Assembly (NCBI RefSeq): GCF_005886105.2 | Contig: NZ_PNCO02000002.1 | Coordinates: forward strand, 496,001 to 560,000 | Source of the DNA: Pseudoalteromonas galatheae | GTDB lineage: Bacteria; Pseudomonadota; Gammaproteobacteria; Enterobacterales; Alteromonadaceae | Direction: 5' to 3' | DNA length: 64,000 bases | Shown here: positions 55,096-63,991 of the stretch, piece after piece | How positions within the stretch are numbered: the stretch's first letter is position 1 | Layout: the number at the start of each line of letters is the position of its first letter | Translations under genes and position numbers: made by a program | Notes under the pieces: model-generated | Told to the model about the DNA's origin: nothing | The model's database searches: none | The model's input: only the letters and a program-made list of their open reading frames with translations

Positions 55096-56624
55096 TATTG
55101 ATTCTCCGTAACGCTTGTATCTGTCTCTTCAAATACACCTATGAACTCTAGGATGTCTTCATAAATTTCATCACCTGATGGTTCGTCTTGAGCGATCTTA
55201 AGGTACATTAAAGTTACTGATTCTTCTCCGTGCCCGAGGCACTCAGAAACTAAAGCGAGTGCTTTGTCAGGAGTCACATTCCTCAAAAGGAGTCTAAAAA
55301 GTGAAACAGCAAATGTAGCTCGAAGGTTATGTATAGTTCCTGTTAGGTCAAGTCCAGACGATACATTAGCCGTGGTTCTTATTTCATTCCATCTAGCATT
55401 TGCTTCGGATAATTTGGTAAAAAATGGCACTCCGGTCTGGCTAATAAATAAATACTCTTTTGACTCATCGACTCCATCATCCCCGTAAAAATATCCTAAC
55501 TCGCCTTTTTGACGCTTAATTTTACAATGCTCTTTGAATTTAGAGATGCGCTTTTTATATCTACCGCTTCTTGTGTATTCGTACAAAAGCTGCATGATGC
55601 GTTTCGGGATAATTGTTTGCCTAGGTTTATTACCTGCTCCAGAAGTTTTAGTTAATGAGCCGTATTGACTGCCTACACCAAACCTCATTGCTTTTTTGCG
55701 TTCGTCAGGTTTTACTACTTGGCCTTTGTGAAGGCTTGCCACTTCTTCTTTTCTTAGTCCTGTATATCGTGCAACAAGAAAGAACAAACAGTATTCAATA
55801 GATAAGCTGGATGTAGTCGTTTCACCCGCCACGTTTTTGATTACTCTACGTGTATTAGTGAGAATGTCTTCTACGACCTGCCATTCTTTATTTGTTAAGG
55901 GGTTCAGATTTCTGCGGCTTGAAGATAGCGAGCCGCCCTCGTTGCGTCTAGACTTTCCTAAATTCAGTCGTAAATCTGTTGTGTGTACATCTTTAGTTAG
56001 GTAGGCGCCGATGCTTGCACTATCCCCTTGAAATTGTATTGAAACAACCTCGTGTTCAAAAGGAGGGTTGTTAAATTTGTAACCATTTCTGATATGGAAA
56101 GAATAAAACTTCACCACTGCACTCATGTATGCAGTTGCTGTAGTTCGGGCTATTGCCTGATTAGGTCTAATTGGCTCAAGTACAGCCTTTATTAGAGCTT
56201 CTCGGTACTGGTATGTAGCTTTATCGCTTTTTCTAATCGGGAATGTATCCCAGCTCGGTCTAGGCAAGTCAATCTGTTCGTTGTAAAGCTCTTGGTCGTA
56301 TTCAGAGTCCCATAATCTTTGTAACTCTATTAAGAATGAAAAGTAGTGAACTAAGCCTTTACTGTATTGTTCAGATTCCTGTCTATTATCATCCAGATGG
56401 TGTGCTAATAAAAAGCGATTAACTTGTTTTAGTGGTTCGTAAGAGACGATATCGCCTTTGGCGTTTCTTCCAACCAAATTCAACAAAACAACTTTTTTAA
56501 TATGCTTTTGCTGTTGTCGGGAGTATTTAATTGAAAGCTCACCATTTTCATCAGGTGTTATTAGAGGGGTTCTATACGTAAATGGTTTTATTTCTGTTGT
56601 TCTGATCTCGAATGTGATTGCCAT
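55095..56624 (-). CDS. Tyrosine recombinase 1 of the trio (catalytic residues present)
   Basis: A 509-aa recombinase, the first gene of the operon, about 100 bp from the right end of the island. Catalytic Arg in RYTGLRKEEVASL near 290, H-x-x-R in GTIHNLRATFAVS near 433, GH in ECLGHGEES and Tyr in TLMYLKIA near 475 are all in place. The N-terminal 250 residues include a SAM-like core-binding part. No Shine-Dalgarno is obvious before the ATG. Expected to cut and rejoin at the island ends. Confidence 0.9.
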   Translation of the reverse strand: MAITFEIRTTEIKPFTYRTPLITPDENGELSIKYSRQQQKHIKKVVLLNLVGRNAKGDIVSYEPLKQVNRFLLAHHLDDNRQESEQYSKGLVHYFSFLIELQRLWDSEYDQELYNEQIDLPRPSWDTFPIRKSDKATYQYREALIKAVLEPIRPNQAIARTTATAYMSAVVKFYSFHIRNGYKFNNPPFEHEVVSIQFQGDSASIGAYLTKDVHTTDLRLNLGKSRRNEGGSLSSSRRNLNPLTNKEWQVVEDILTNTRRVIKNVAGETTTSSLSIEYCLFFLVARYTGLRKEEVASLHKGQVVKPDERKKAMRFGVGSQYGSLTKTSGAGNKPRQTIIPKRIMQLLYEYTRSGRYKKRISKFKEHCKIKRQKGELGYFYGDDGVDESKEYLFISQTGVPFFTKLSEANARWNEIRTTANVSSGLDLTGTIHNLRATFAVSLFRLLLRNVTPDKALALVSECLGHGEESVTLMYLKIAQDEPSGDEIYEDILEFIGVFEETDTSVTENQ

Positions 56625-56724
56625 TTAGTGATATTAAATTAATTAAGCTTGTAGATACAATAAAGAGCATTCTCACTTTGTCAAAAGTGTATTGTAAGAA
56701 AGTGGTAAAAAAAGTGTGTGGGTG
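56625..56724. repeat. Right end of the island
   Basis: AT-rich 100 bp between the first recombinase gene and the GNAT fragment, ending AAAGTGTGTGGGTG. It contains several AAAGTG-type words (at about 56684, 56697 and 56712) and a CACTTT / AAAGTG inverted pair near 56673-56688, which may be recombinase arm sites. The promoter of the recombinase operon must also lie here or read in from the GNAT promoter. Confidence 0.5.
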
Positions 56725-56850
56725 ATTAAATTTTGATTCCACGATGGAAAACATGTTGCAGGCTACCAAATCTTGCTGTCCAGGGCTGACATCTAAATCG
56801 CAAATGGCTTCGTAGTTGTGTTTATCAATGGCTCTTAGAGAAATATTCAT
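56725..56850 (-). pseudogene. GNAT acetyltransferase, N-terminal part (interrupted by the mobile island)
   Basis: Codons 1-42 of the split GNAT gene (MNISLRAIDKHNYEAICDLD ... SIVESKFN). AGGA lies upstream of the doubled ATG (56853/56850). After codon 42 the frame runs into the island and ends shortly after in unrelated sequence. Together with 40561-40241 it encodes a normal 148-aa acetyltransferase of the same size as other GNATs. Its promoter may now drive transcription into the island toward the recombinase genes. Confidence 0.85.
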
Positions 56851-57016
56851 CATGGCGTCCTTGTATTGTTATAAAAACACTATTTCAAACATGGTTGTTT
56901 TGGCAAGAGAAAGTTTGCTTTATTAAACGCACAATCATTGACCGTTAAGCGCTTATTCCTCACACTGGAAAACACCTTCGGCTTTATGTCGTTTTGCCTA
57001 AAACAAGGACCTTGTG

Positions 57017-58048
57017 ATGCAGCTCACCGAATTACTTAATATTTCTATACCTATGATCCAAGCGCCGATGGCAGGCGTGCAAAATTGGCGCTTAGCGGCC
57101 GCAGCAACAAATGCCGGAATACTCGGTTCAATCCCTTGCGGTATGTTAAGTAAAGAGCAGGTTGTTGCAGAAATTGAACATTTCAAAGTACATGCTTCAG
57201 GCTCATATAACCTTAACTTTTTTTGCCATAAAATGCCGGAACTTGACCCTTATCAACAAGGTAATTGGAAGAAAAAGCTGGCTCCATATTACGATGAGCT
57301 GGAGTTAACACCTAGCGATGATATGGGAGTCTTAAGACGCCCATTTGATAGGGAAATGGCCGAGGCCATTGCCCCTTATAAACCTCCCGTGATCAGTTTT
57401 CATTTTGGTCTTCCTGATGCCGAATTGGTCGAGTTGGTAAAATCGTGGGGGACGACTATTTTATCTTCAGCAACGACCTTGGAAGAGGGGATATGGTTAG
57501 CTGAAAATGGTGCTGACATCGTGATAGCACAAGGGATTGAAGCGGGTGGGCATAGAGCAACCTTCACCGAGACAAAACTTGAGTCTCAGCTGCATACTCG
57601 TCAATTGGTAACGATCCTCGCTGATGCGTTATCCGTACCTGTAGTGGCTGCAGGTGGTATTGCTTCTCATCATGATGTCACTATGATGCATGAACTGGGT
57701 GCATGTGGAACGCAAATAGGCACTTGTTTCTTACTATGTGATGAAGCTAACACTTCTCAGGTACATCGAGAGGCACTCAAATCACTGGCTGAGCCGTCCG
57801 CCGTAACCAATGTGTTTTCTGGTCGCCCTGCACGTGGGATTGAAAATCGGTTAATGATAGAGCTGAATTTCATTAATGAAGATGTACCTACTTTCCCATA
57901 TGCATCAGCCGCTTTGACACCATTACGCGCCGTAGCTGAAAAGCGAGGAAGCGGCGATTTTAGCCCCCTATGGTCTGGGGTTAATCGCCAAGGCTGTATG
58001 GAGGTAAGCACTCAAAAAATGGTAGATAATTTATGGAATGTTAAATAA
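57017..58048 (+). CDS. Nitronate monooxygenase family flavoenzyme
   Basis: A 343-aa TIM-barrel FMN enzyme of the 2-nitropropane dioxygenase family: PMIQAPMAGVQN at the N-terminus, VISFHFGLP, IVIAQGIEAGGHRATF (phosphate-binding region and the conserved His) and PVVAAGGIASHHDV. It oxidises alkyl nitronates or related toxic compounds. ATG at 57017 has AAGGA 7 nt upstream; a GTG immediately precedes it. First intact gene to the right of the interrupted GNAT gene, divergent from it. Confidence 0.9.
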   Translation: MQLTELLNISIPMIQAPMAGVQNWRLAAAATNAGILGSIPCGMLSKEQVVAEIEHFKVHASGSYNLNFFCHKMPELDPYQQGNWKKKLAPYYDELELTPSDDMGVLRRPFDREMAEAIAPYKPPVISFHFGLPDAELVELVKSWGTTILSSATTLEEGIWLAENGADIVIAQGIEAGGHRATFTETKLESQLHTRQLVTILADALSVPVVAAGGIASHHDVTMMHELGACGTQIGTCFLLCDEANTSQVHREALKSLAEPSAVTNVFSGRPARGIENRLMIELNFINEDVPTFPYASAALTPLRAVAEKRGSGDFSPLWSGVNRQGCMEVSTQKMVDNLWNVK

Positions 58049-58207
58049 TAACTCTTTGATTAACAAATTTGACACATTCTGAGTTTATGCTCTAGCGTTT
58101 TATGACAAGGCCAGTTCGTTGCGCCTTGTCCCTTGTTGCCTGAACATGCGTATTTTTATGTTTAGGTGACGTATTCGCTATTGAAAATAATAAACACGGA
58201 GTCGTGC

Positions 58208-59170
58208 ATGAGACATTCTATTTTAACAGCAGCGTTATTCGCTTCTTTTTCTTCGCTGGCAACCCCTACTTGCCCAAGTATTACCGCATTAGAAACCCAG
58301 TATGCAGCACCAAATATGGTCAAGCGTAGCTTTTCTAGCTCGTTTAACAAATACTTATCTTGGCTACCAAGTTACCATATGGTGCATGATCAAGTAACCG
58401 CTGCTGGAGCTGTCACTCAGATCACTGCTAAATTTGACTACGGTAGCATCACCCATAAAGACTTGGAATTCGAGTCGGTGGAGTTTTACTACCGTTCTGA
58501 GTCGGACACAAATTGGCAGTATCTTGGTGAGCAAACAACCAATGGCGATGGTAAGGCGTTTATCACCTTGCCTGAACTGCCGGCAGGTCAGTATCGTGTA
58601 TACGCAGGCGTGCCAGCTGATGGCACTGGTGCACAAGGTTATGTCACAGTCGTTGAGCCAGGTACTCAAGCGGTCCTGTTTGATATCGACGGCACGCTAA
58701 CCGAATCTGATGCCGAGCAAATTGGCGACTATACAGGAATAGATCATGCCGACCCCAAAGATGGCGCTTATGATTTAGTTCGTCACTATCTTGATTTGGG
58801 CTATCAACCCGTATTCTTAACAGCCAGAGTGTATTGGTATGCTAAAGGGACGCGCGGTTGGTTGAGTTGGATGGGTTTACCACAAGGCTTTTTACGCACA
58901 TCACTTAGCAATGAAACCAGCCTGTTTAAAACGGCAGAATATAAAACTGCGGAAATTAATCGCTTAAAAGCGCAGGGTATTGAAGTCGTTCGTGCTTATG
59001 GCAATGCCAAAACAGATGCTGAAGCCTTTATCAAAGCAGGGATCCCAGCTTCTGAGGCGTTTACTATTGGTTCTGATGCCGGGCATTACGGTACCACAGC
59101 TATTACCGGCAATAGTTATCAAGTGCATTTAGGTGAACTCACAACTTACCCTCACGCTGACTGCTTGTAG
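58208..59170 (+). CDS. Secreted LNS2/HAD-type phosphatase-like protein
   Basis: A 320-aa protein with a signal peptide (MRHSILTAALFASFSSLA), a beta-sandwich-like middle and a C-terminal HAD domain of the LNS2 (lipin/Smp2) type: AVLFDIDGTLTESDAEQIG carries the DxDGT motif, FLTARVYW motif II, and FTIGSDAGHYGTTA the final acidic region. Lipins hydrolyse phosphatidate; exported bacterial relatives are little studied. CGGAG is 6 nt upstream of the ATG at 58208. The lipase gene follows 240 bp later on the same strand, which suits a lipid-related role. Confidence 0.75.
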   Translation: MRHSILTAALFASFSSLATPTCPSITALETQYAAPNMVKRSFSSSFNKYLSWLPSYHMVHDQVTAAGAVTQITAKFDYGSITHKDLEFESVEFYYRSESDTNWQYLGEQTTNGDGKAFITLPELPAGQYRVYAGVPADGTGAQGYVTVVEPGTQAVLFDIDGTLTESDAEQIGDYTGIDHADPKDGAYDLVRHYLDLGYQPVFLTARVYWYAKGTRGWLSWMGLPQGFLRTSLSNETSLFKTAEYKTAEINRLKAQGIEVVRAYGNAKTDAEAFIKAGIPASEAFTIGSDAGHYGTTAITGNSYQVHLGELTTYPHADCL

Positions 59171-59412
59171 ACCTTACCTTCGATTGATTCTAATTTTTTA
59201 GGAGTTCGCAAAAGGAGCCGTATTTTGGCTTCTTTTGGGGCATTCTGTGTGTACTAACCTCTGGGCCTAGGTACTAACTTACACTCCCATTATTTACGTT
59301 TGTTTACGTAATATTCATTAAAATTTCATTTTTTACATTATTCTGGCTTGACCTCTGACCATTGTAATCTAAAGTTTGTTTGTTACTAAATTGTAATAAT
59401 TGGAGCAAGTAC

Positions 59413-60330
59413 ATGAAAAGGTTAATTCTCAGCGCCCTGCTTGGGTTGCTATCGATCGTTACCTCTCCCGCCCACAGCGGTGAGGAATTAGAGTATCCCG
59501 TGGTATTAGTTCACGGTCTATTTGGTTTTGATAATCTGCTCGGAGTAGATTATTTTTATCGCGTACCACAAGTGATCCATGATGAAGGTGGGCTGGTTTA
59601 TGTTGCAGAAGTATCATCAGCCCATAATTCAGAATTGCGTGGTGAGCAACTACTAGAGCAAGTTGCGTTGGTTCGAGCATTAACGGGTAAAGACAAAGTT
59701 AATTTAATTGGTCACAGCCAAGGCGCGCAAACTATTCGCTATGTCGCCTCAGTTAAACCTGAGTGGGTGGCCTCAGCGACTAGTATTGGTGGCGTAAACT
59801 GGGGGAGCCGTTTTGCTGATGTTGTTCGCGGTGGAGTAGACAGTGGTTCATTTTCGGAGCAGTTTTTAGCATCGCTTGCTAACGGCCTTGCGGGATTGAT
59901 TGATTTGTTATCTGGTAAAGCAACCGCACCAAAAGACGCACTCGAAGCGCTAAGTGCTTTGACCACGGCTGGCACATTAGCATTTAACCAAAAATACCCA
60001 GAGGGTATACCAAGCAGTTATTGTGGCGAAACCCAAAGTCTAGCAAGCAATGGTGTGCATTATTTTTCATGGAGTGGCAGCAAAGCATGGACCAACGTAT
60101 TTGACCCTGCTGATAATGCACTCGCACTGTTCTCTCAAGTTTTTGATGAGGCCAACGACGGCCTAGTCTCAGCTTGTTCTAGTAATTTAGGTCAGGTGAT
60201 CAACAACCAATTCAAAATGAACCATTTAGATCAGGTAAACCATACTATTGGGATTCATCACTTGTTCGAAACAGATCCATTAACCGTTTATCGCCAGCAT
60301 ATTCGCCGCTTAAAAGGTCTGGCGCTATGA
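59413..60330 (+). CDS. Secreted triacylglycerol lipase (family I)
   Basis: A 305-aa lipase with a signal peptide (MKRLILSALLGLLSIVTSPAHS), oxyanion motif VLVHGLFGFD, nucleophile elbow IGHSQGAQ, catalytic Asp probably in NDGLVSACS and His in VNHTIGIHH, plus two cysteines able to form the conserved disulfide. Subfamily I.1/I.2 lipases need a dedicated membrane foldase, and the next gene supplies it with an ATGA overlap. The ATG at 59413 has GGAG 7 nt upstream; the earlier ATG at 59380 is not preceded by an RBS. Expected to be secreted by the type II system. Confidence 0.92.
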   Translation: MKRLILSALLGLLSIVTSPAHSGEELEYPVVLVHGLFGFDNLLGVDYFYRVPQVIHDEGGLVYVAEVSSAHNSELRGEQLLEQVALVRALTGKDKVNLIGHSQGAQTIRYVASVKPEWVASATSIGGVNWGSRFADVVRGGVDSGSFSEQFLASLANGLAGLIDLLSGKATAPKDALEALSALTTAGTLAFNQKYPEGIPSSYCGETQSLASNGVHYFSWSGSKAWTNVFDPADNALALFSQVFDEANDGLVSACSSNLGQVINNQFKMNHLDQVNHTIGIHHLFETDPLTVYRQHIRRLKGLAL

Positions 60331-61175
60331 AAAAGTGGGGCCTTTTGCTAATCATTTTGACTATGCTGTCGCTGGTTTATATCGAGAGTGAACAGCAAGA
60401 GATGCCGCGTCATCTTCCCCGGTTCGCGGTGGTATCAGAGCAGCAAAGTGATGCGCATAAGGTCCCACAACCCACAAGGAGTGCATCTGCAAGCGTACGT
60501 TGTGAGACTATTAATAAACAGCATAAGCATCAAATCGACGATTGGCTTTTTGATCTACAAAACAATAACCAAGCCGAGCAGTGGCAAGCTTATCTGGAAT
60601 TATTACCACAATGCCTTCACGAAGTTGCAGATCTCTACGTGCAATTTAAGCAGGCCTTAATTGATGTGGATACGCATCTTAACTTACAAGAACGTGTTGA
60701 GCTGCTACACGCACTGCAGCGGCAATTTTTTACAGATGAAGTGATCGCTGTTTGGTTTGAAGGTGATAATGCGTGGGATATGCAAGCTTTGATTCGCTGG
60801 CAAATTTTGTCAGACGCATCTATATCTGAGTCGCAAAAGCAGCAATTAATTGAGACGCATGTCAGTGGGCTTCCAAAGCGTGAACAAGTGTTATTTCACA
60901 CCTCAGCTCAGTTACACACCCTAAACGCAAACTGGCAGCAAAAACACTATAATGAACTAAGTGCCGAATTTGGTGATGAAGCGGCAACTCGTATTCTTGA
61001 AGTCCAGAAGCAACAAAATCATTGGCAGCAAAAACTACAAAGCTTTATGCTGCAAAAACAAAATATTTTAGCCGAGCTTGGTGATAGCCAAATCGCAAAA
61101 GAAAAAGTCGAGTCACTACTCAAACAAACCTTTACGGAGAACGAGCAAAAGCGAGTCGCTGTATTGGTTAAGTGA
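60327..61175 (+). CDS. Lipase-specific foldase (lipase chaperone)
   Basis: A 282-aa inner-membrane-anchored foldase: one N-terminal transmembrane helix (WGLLLIILTMLSLVYI), a variable linker and a long alpha-helical domain that wraps the lipase in the periplasm (ERVELLHALQRQFFTDEV, EVQKQQNHWQQKLQSF). Overlaps the lipase stop by 4 bp, indicating coupled translation. The family motif RxxFDY is not obvious in this copy, so it is a diverged member. Confidence 0.85.
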   Translation: MKKWGLLLIILTMLSLVYIESEQQEMPRHLPRFAVVSEQQSDAHKVPQPTRSASASVRCETINKQHKHQIDDWLFDLQNNNQAEQWQAYLELLPQCLHEVADLYVQFKQALIDVDTHLNLQERVELLHALQRQFFTDEVIAVWFEGDNAWDMQALIRWQILSDASISESQKQQLIETHVSGLPKREQVLFHTSAQLHTLNANWQQKHYNELSAEFGDEAATRILEVQKQQNHWQQKLQSFMLQKQNILAELGDSQIAKEKVESLLKQTFTENEQKRVAVLVK

Positions 61176-61285
61176 TAATTTTTAGTTATTGATAAGATTT
61201 ACAGGCCGGTTACATGGAGCAGCCAAACTTTCAGCCATGAGCCCATCTTGGCAACTGGTAAATACAATCAAACAAGCAGTAAAAC

Positions 61286-61738
61286 ATGAAAATTGAACCA
61301 AACCTGTGGCAGCTTTATTTACAAGTATATTTTCAACCATTACAGCAAATCGGCTTTGATTCTCGGGGCGCAGTCTTAAGTCTGTGGAATCCACATGGAA
61401 AGGTACTCTGTGAAGATAAAAATCAACGCTTATCACGATTTTGGCAAGGGGCTTTACAGCGCGCAAATGTGCCTTATCAGTTGCTATGGGGCGGTGATCA
61501 GCAAATGCAATATCGAGAGTTAAGTGTTTATATAAAGTGTGATTTAGCATCGGGATATCGATGGGCGACACGATTAAATCAACTGGGATTTTATTTCGTC
61601 GAAGATAATCAATTGCACCTCTATAACAGTAGCGATAAAGCGCAAAGCGATGTGGTGACGGATAACTTCGTATCTCGGTTTTGCTTTGCCAAAATACCAA
61701 AGCAGAACCAAGCCATACAACCAAAAAACAGGGCCTAA
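61286..61738 (+). CDS. DUF3293-like protein
   Basis: A 150-aa cytoplasmic protein starting MKIEPNLWQLYLQVYF. The pattern SLWNPHGKVLCEDKNQRLSRF, followed by YRELSVYIKCDL and LNQLGFYFVEDNQLHLY, fits the DUF3293 family, of unknown function. An open frame on the opposite strand here is judged a shadow. Its stop codon lies within the terminator hairpin. Confidence 0.65.
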   Translation: MKIEPNLWQLYLQVYFQPLQQIGFDSRGAVLSLWNPHGKVLCEDKNQRLSRFWQGALQRANVPYQLLWGGDQQMQYRELSVYIKCDLASGYRWATRLNQLGFYFVEDNQLHLYNSSDKAQSDVVTDNFVSRFCFAKIPKQNQAIQPKNRA

Positions 61739-61752
61739 ACTAGGCCCTGTTT
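61723..61752. terminator. Bidirectional terminator between convergent genes
   Basis: An 11-bp perfect stem (AACAGGGCCTA / TAGGCCCTGTT) with a 3-nt loop. On the minus strand it is followed by six T, making a strong terminator for the catalase-peroxidase gene; on the plus strand the T-run is short. Confidence 0.85.
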
Positions 61753-61768
61753 GCTGTACTTCATTGGT

Positions 61769-63991
61769 TTATTTTAAGTCAAAGCGGTCTAGTTGCATTA
61801 CCTTCACCCAAGCGGCGATAAAATCGTCTACAAACTTCTGTTTGGCATCGTCCGATGCATAGACTTCGGTAATTGCGCGAAGTTCAGAGTTAGAACCAAA
61901 GATTAAATCAACCGGGGTTGCCGTCCATTTTATCTCTCCAGTTTTGCGGTCACGGCCTTCGTATAAGCCTTCTTGCCCTTCTACTTTTGACCATTTAGTC
62001 GACATATCTAGCAGGTTAACAAAGAAGTCGTTGCTCAATTGACCAGGTTTGTCAGTAAATACACCGTGCTCTGCGCCTTTGTAGTTTGCGTCTAAGCTAC
62101 GTAGGCCACCTAATAGTACCGTCATCTCAGGTACAGATAAGTCCAGCATATTGGCTTTGTCTACTAACATTTCAGTTGGAGACATAAACGCTTCATCACT
62201 GTAATAGTTACGGAACGCGTCTGCCTTTGGCTCCAGATAGCTAAATGATAAGACGTCCGTTTGTGCTTGTGAGGCATCGGTACGGCCCGGCTTAAACGCT
62301 ACATTTACTTTGTAGCCTGCGTCGTTTGCGGCTTTTTCAACTGCTGCAGAACCACCTAACACAATCAAGTCGGCAATAGAGACTGCTTTTTTGCCAGCAC
62401 GCTTATTAAAGCGGGTTTGAATATCCGTCAATGTAGCTAGCACTTTGTTGACCTCGTCAGGGTTGTTTACCTCCCAACTTACCTGAGGCTCAAGGCGTAA
62501 ACGGCCACCGTTTGCACCACCACGCATATCAGTAACTCGGTGGCTAGATGCTGCCGACCATGCCGTTCTGATCAGTTCTTGTTTTGTTAGACCTGAGTTC
62601 AAGATTGATTTTTTCAGGGCGCTTATGTCCTTGTTATCAATCATCTTGTAATCCGCTTTTGGAATTGGATCTTGCCAAGTCAGTACTTCGCTTGGTACTT
62701 CTGAACCTACATAACGGGCTCTTGGACCCATATCACGGTGAGTCAACTTGAACCAAGCCTTCGCGAACGCCAACTCATATTGCTTTGGATCTTTGCGGAA
62801 GCGTTCAATAACCTTACGATATTCAGGGTCAAATTTTAATGCCAAATCCGTGGTGAACATTATTGGTGCGTGGCGTTTACCTTCAATGTGGGCGTCTGGT
62901 ACTAGGTTTGCCGCAGCTTTGTTATCTGGGATCCACTGGGTCGCACCAGCTGGACTTTTGGTCATTACCCAATTGAAGTTCATTAGGTTGTCGAGATAAT
63001 TGGTTGACCACTGAGTTGGTGTGACCGTCCAAGCCCCTTCTAAACCACTTGTTGTGGTGTCTGCACCTTTACCCGAGCCGCATTTATTTTTCCAGCCTAG
63101 GCCTTGCGCTTCAATTGCTGCAGCGGCTGGTTCTTTACCCACACAATCAGATGGCTTTTTCGCGCCATGTGCTTTACCAAAGGTGTGACCACCCGCGATA
63201 AGTGCGACCACTTCTTCGTCGTTCATTGCCATACGGCCAAATGACATGCGAATATCTTTTGCGGCAAGTAGTGGATCTGGTTTACCGTGTGGACCTTCAG
63301 GGTTGACATAAATAAGTCCCATTTCTACAGCTGCTAATGGACCTTTTAGCTTACCTTTTTTGTCACGACGCTCGTCTTTTAGGAAAGCATCTTCTGGCCC
63401 CCAATAAACTAAATCAGGTTCCCAATCGTCCTGACGGCCACCTGCGAAACCAAAGGTCTTAAAGCCCATTGACTCAAGTGCAACATTGCCTGCTAAGACC
63501 ATTAAGTCTGCCCACGATAGGCTACGACCGTACTTTTGTTTAATCGGCCACAATAATCGTCTTGCTTTATCTAGGTTTGCGTTATCTGGCCAGCTGTTTA
63601 ACGGATCGAAACGTTGTTGACCACCTGCAGAGCCACCACGGCCATCGTGTACACGATAAACTCCGGCACTATGCCATGCCATACGGATCATAAATGGACC
63701 ATAATGACCCCAGTCAGCAGGCCACCAGTCTTGTGAATCGGTGAGTGTTTGCTCGATGTCTTTTTTGACTTGCTTAAGATCTAGTTTGCTAAATTCAGCG
63801 GCATAATCAAAGTTTGCGCCGTAAGGATTGGACTCTGGGCTGTGTTGTCTTAATGGGCTTAGGTTTAGTTGTTCTGGCCACCAAAATTGATTAGTTTTTG
63901 CTTCACTCATTGCAGCAAAGCTCTGGGCTGATAGCGTTGTTGTTACTGCGAGCGCGACGGCAGACAACATCGTTCTAGATTTTCTATTCAT
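61769..63991 (-). CDS. katG: Exported catalase-peroxidase (KatG/KatP type)
   Basis: A 740-aa bifunctional haem catalase-peroxidase. Distal Arg103, Trp106 and His107 lie in [13 protein letters not shown]; the proximal His is in [15 protein letters not shown]; the Tyr of the Met-Tyr-Trp crosslink is probably in [15 protein letters not shown]-terminal degenerate peroxidase repeat follows, as in all KatG. Unlike cytoplasmic KatG it starts with a signal peptide ([26 protein letters not shown]), so it should act in the periplasm, as KatP-type enzymes do. The upstream regulatory region lies beyond the right edge. Confidence 0.95.
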   Translation of the reverse strand: MNRKSRTMLSAVALAVTTTLSAQSFAAMSEAKTNQFWWPEQLNLSPLRQHSPESNPYGANFDYAAEFSKLDLKQVKKDIEQTLTDSQDWWPADWGHYGPFMIRMAWHSAGVYRVHDGRGGSAGGQQRFDPLNSWPDNANLDKARRLLWPIKQKYGRSLSWADLMVLAGNVALESMGFKTFGFAGGRQDDWEPDLVYWGPEDAFLKDERRDKKGKLKGPLAAVEMGLIYVNPEGPHGKPDPLLAAKDIRMSFGRMAMNDEEVVALIAGGHTFGKAHGAKKPSDCVGKEPAAAAIEAQGLGWKNKCGSGKGADTTTSGLEGAWTVTPTQWSTNYLDNLMNFNWVMTKSPAGATQWIPDNKAAANLVPDAHIEGKRHAPIMFTTDLALKFDPEYRKVIERFRKDPKQYELAFAKAWFKLTHRDMGPRARYVGSEVPSEVLTWQDPIPKADYKMIDNKDISALKKSILNSGLTKQELIRTAWSAASSHRVTDMRGGANGGRLRLEPQVSWEVNNPDEVNKVLATLTDIQTRFNKRAGKKAVSIADLIVLGGSAAVEKAANDAGYKVNVAFKPGRTDASQAQTDVLSFSYLEPKADAFRNYYSDEAFMSPTEMLVDKANMLDLSVPEMTVLLGGLRSLDANYKGAEHGVFTDKPGQLSNDFFVNLLDMSTKWSKVEGQEGLYEGRDRKTGEIKWTATPVDLIFGSNSELRAITEVYASDDAKQKFVDDFIAAWVKVMQLDRFDLK

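Larger units (their letters stand above)
40565..56724. mobile_element. 16.2-kb recombinase-trio genomic island inserted in a GNAT gene
   Basis: The element is bounded by two halves of one acetyltransferase gene. Its left end starts CACCGTTACACCTT and its right end finishes AAAGTGTGTGGGTG; as inverted termini they match at 10 of 14 positions. ATT borders it on both sides (40562-40564 and 56725-56727), and removing the element with one ATT restores an uninterrupted reading frame. The right end carries an operon of three tyrosine-recombinase-like proteins and a small HTH/coiled-coil protein. Cargo runs from the HNH gene at the left to the PIWI-like remnant beside the recombinases. The architecture recalls Tn554 (TnpA, TnpB, TnpC) and gamma-mobile-trio islands, which are known to carry defence genes; exact membership is not established here. 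Confidence 0.88.

Noticed and set aside
50790..56624. Assigning the recombinase operon firmly as gmtYZX
   Set aside because: The arrangement fits in general, but there are four genes here and I cannot compare sequences with the named proteins, so no symbols were given.
56572..56853. A 93-aa protein overlapping the first recombinase
   Set aside because: Only the first 42 codons are GNAT-like; the remainder is island DNA read by chance, so it is a gene fragment.
61182..61724. 180-codon minus-strand open frame opposite the DUF3293 gene
   Set aside because: The plus-strand frame matches a known family and has a better start; the minus-strand one shows no family features.
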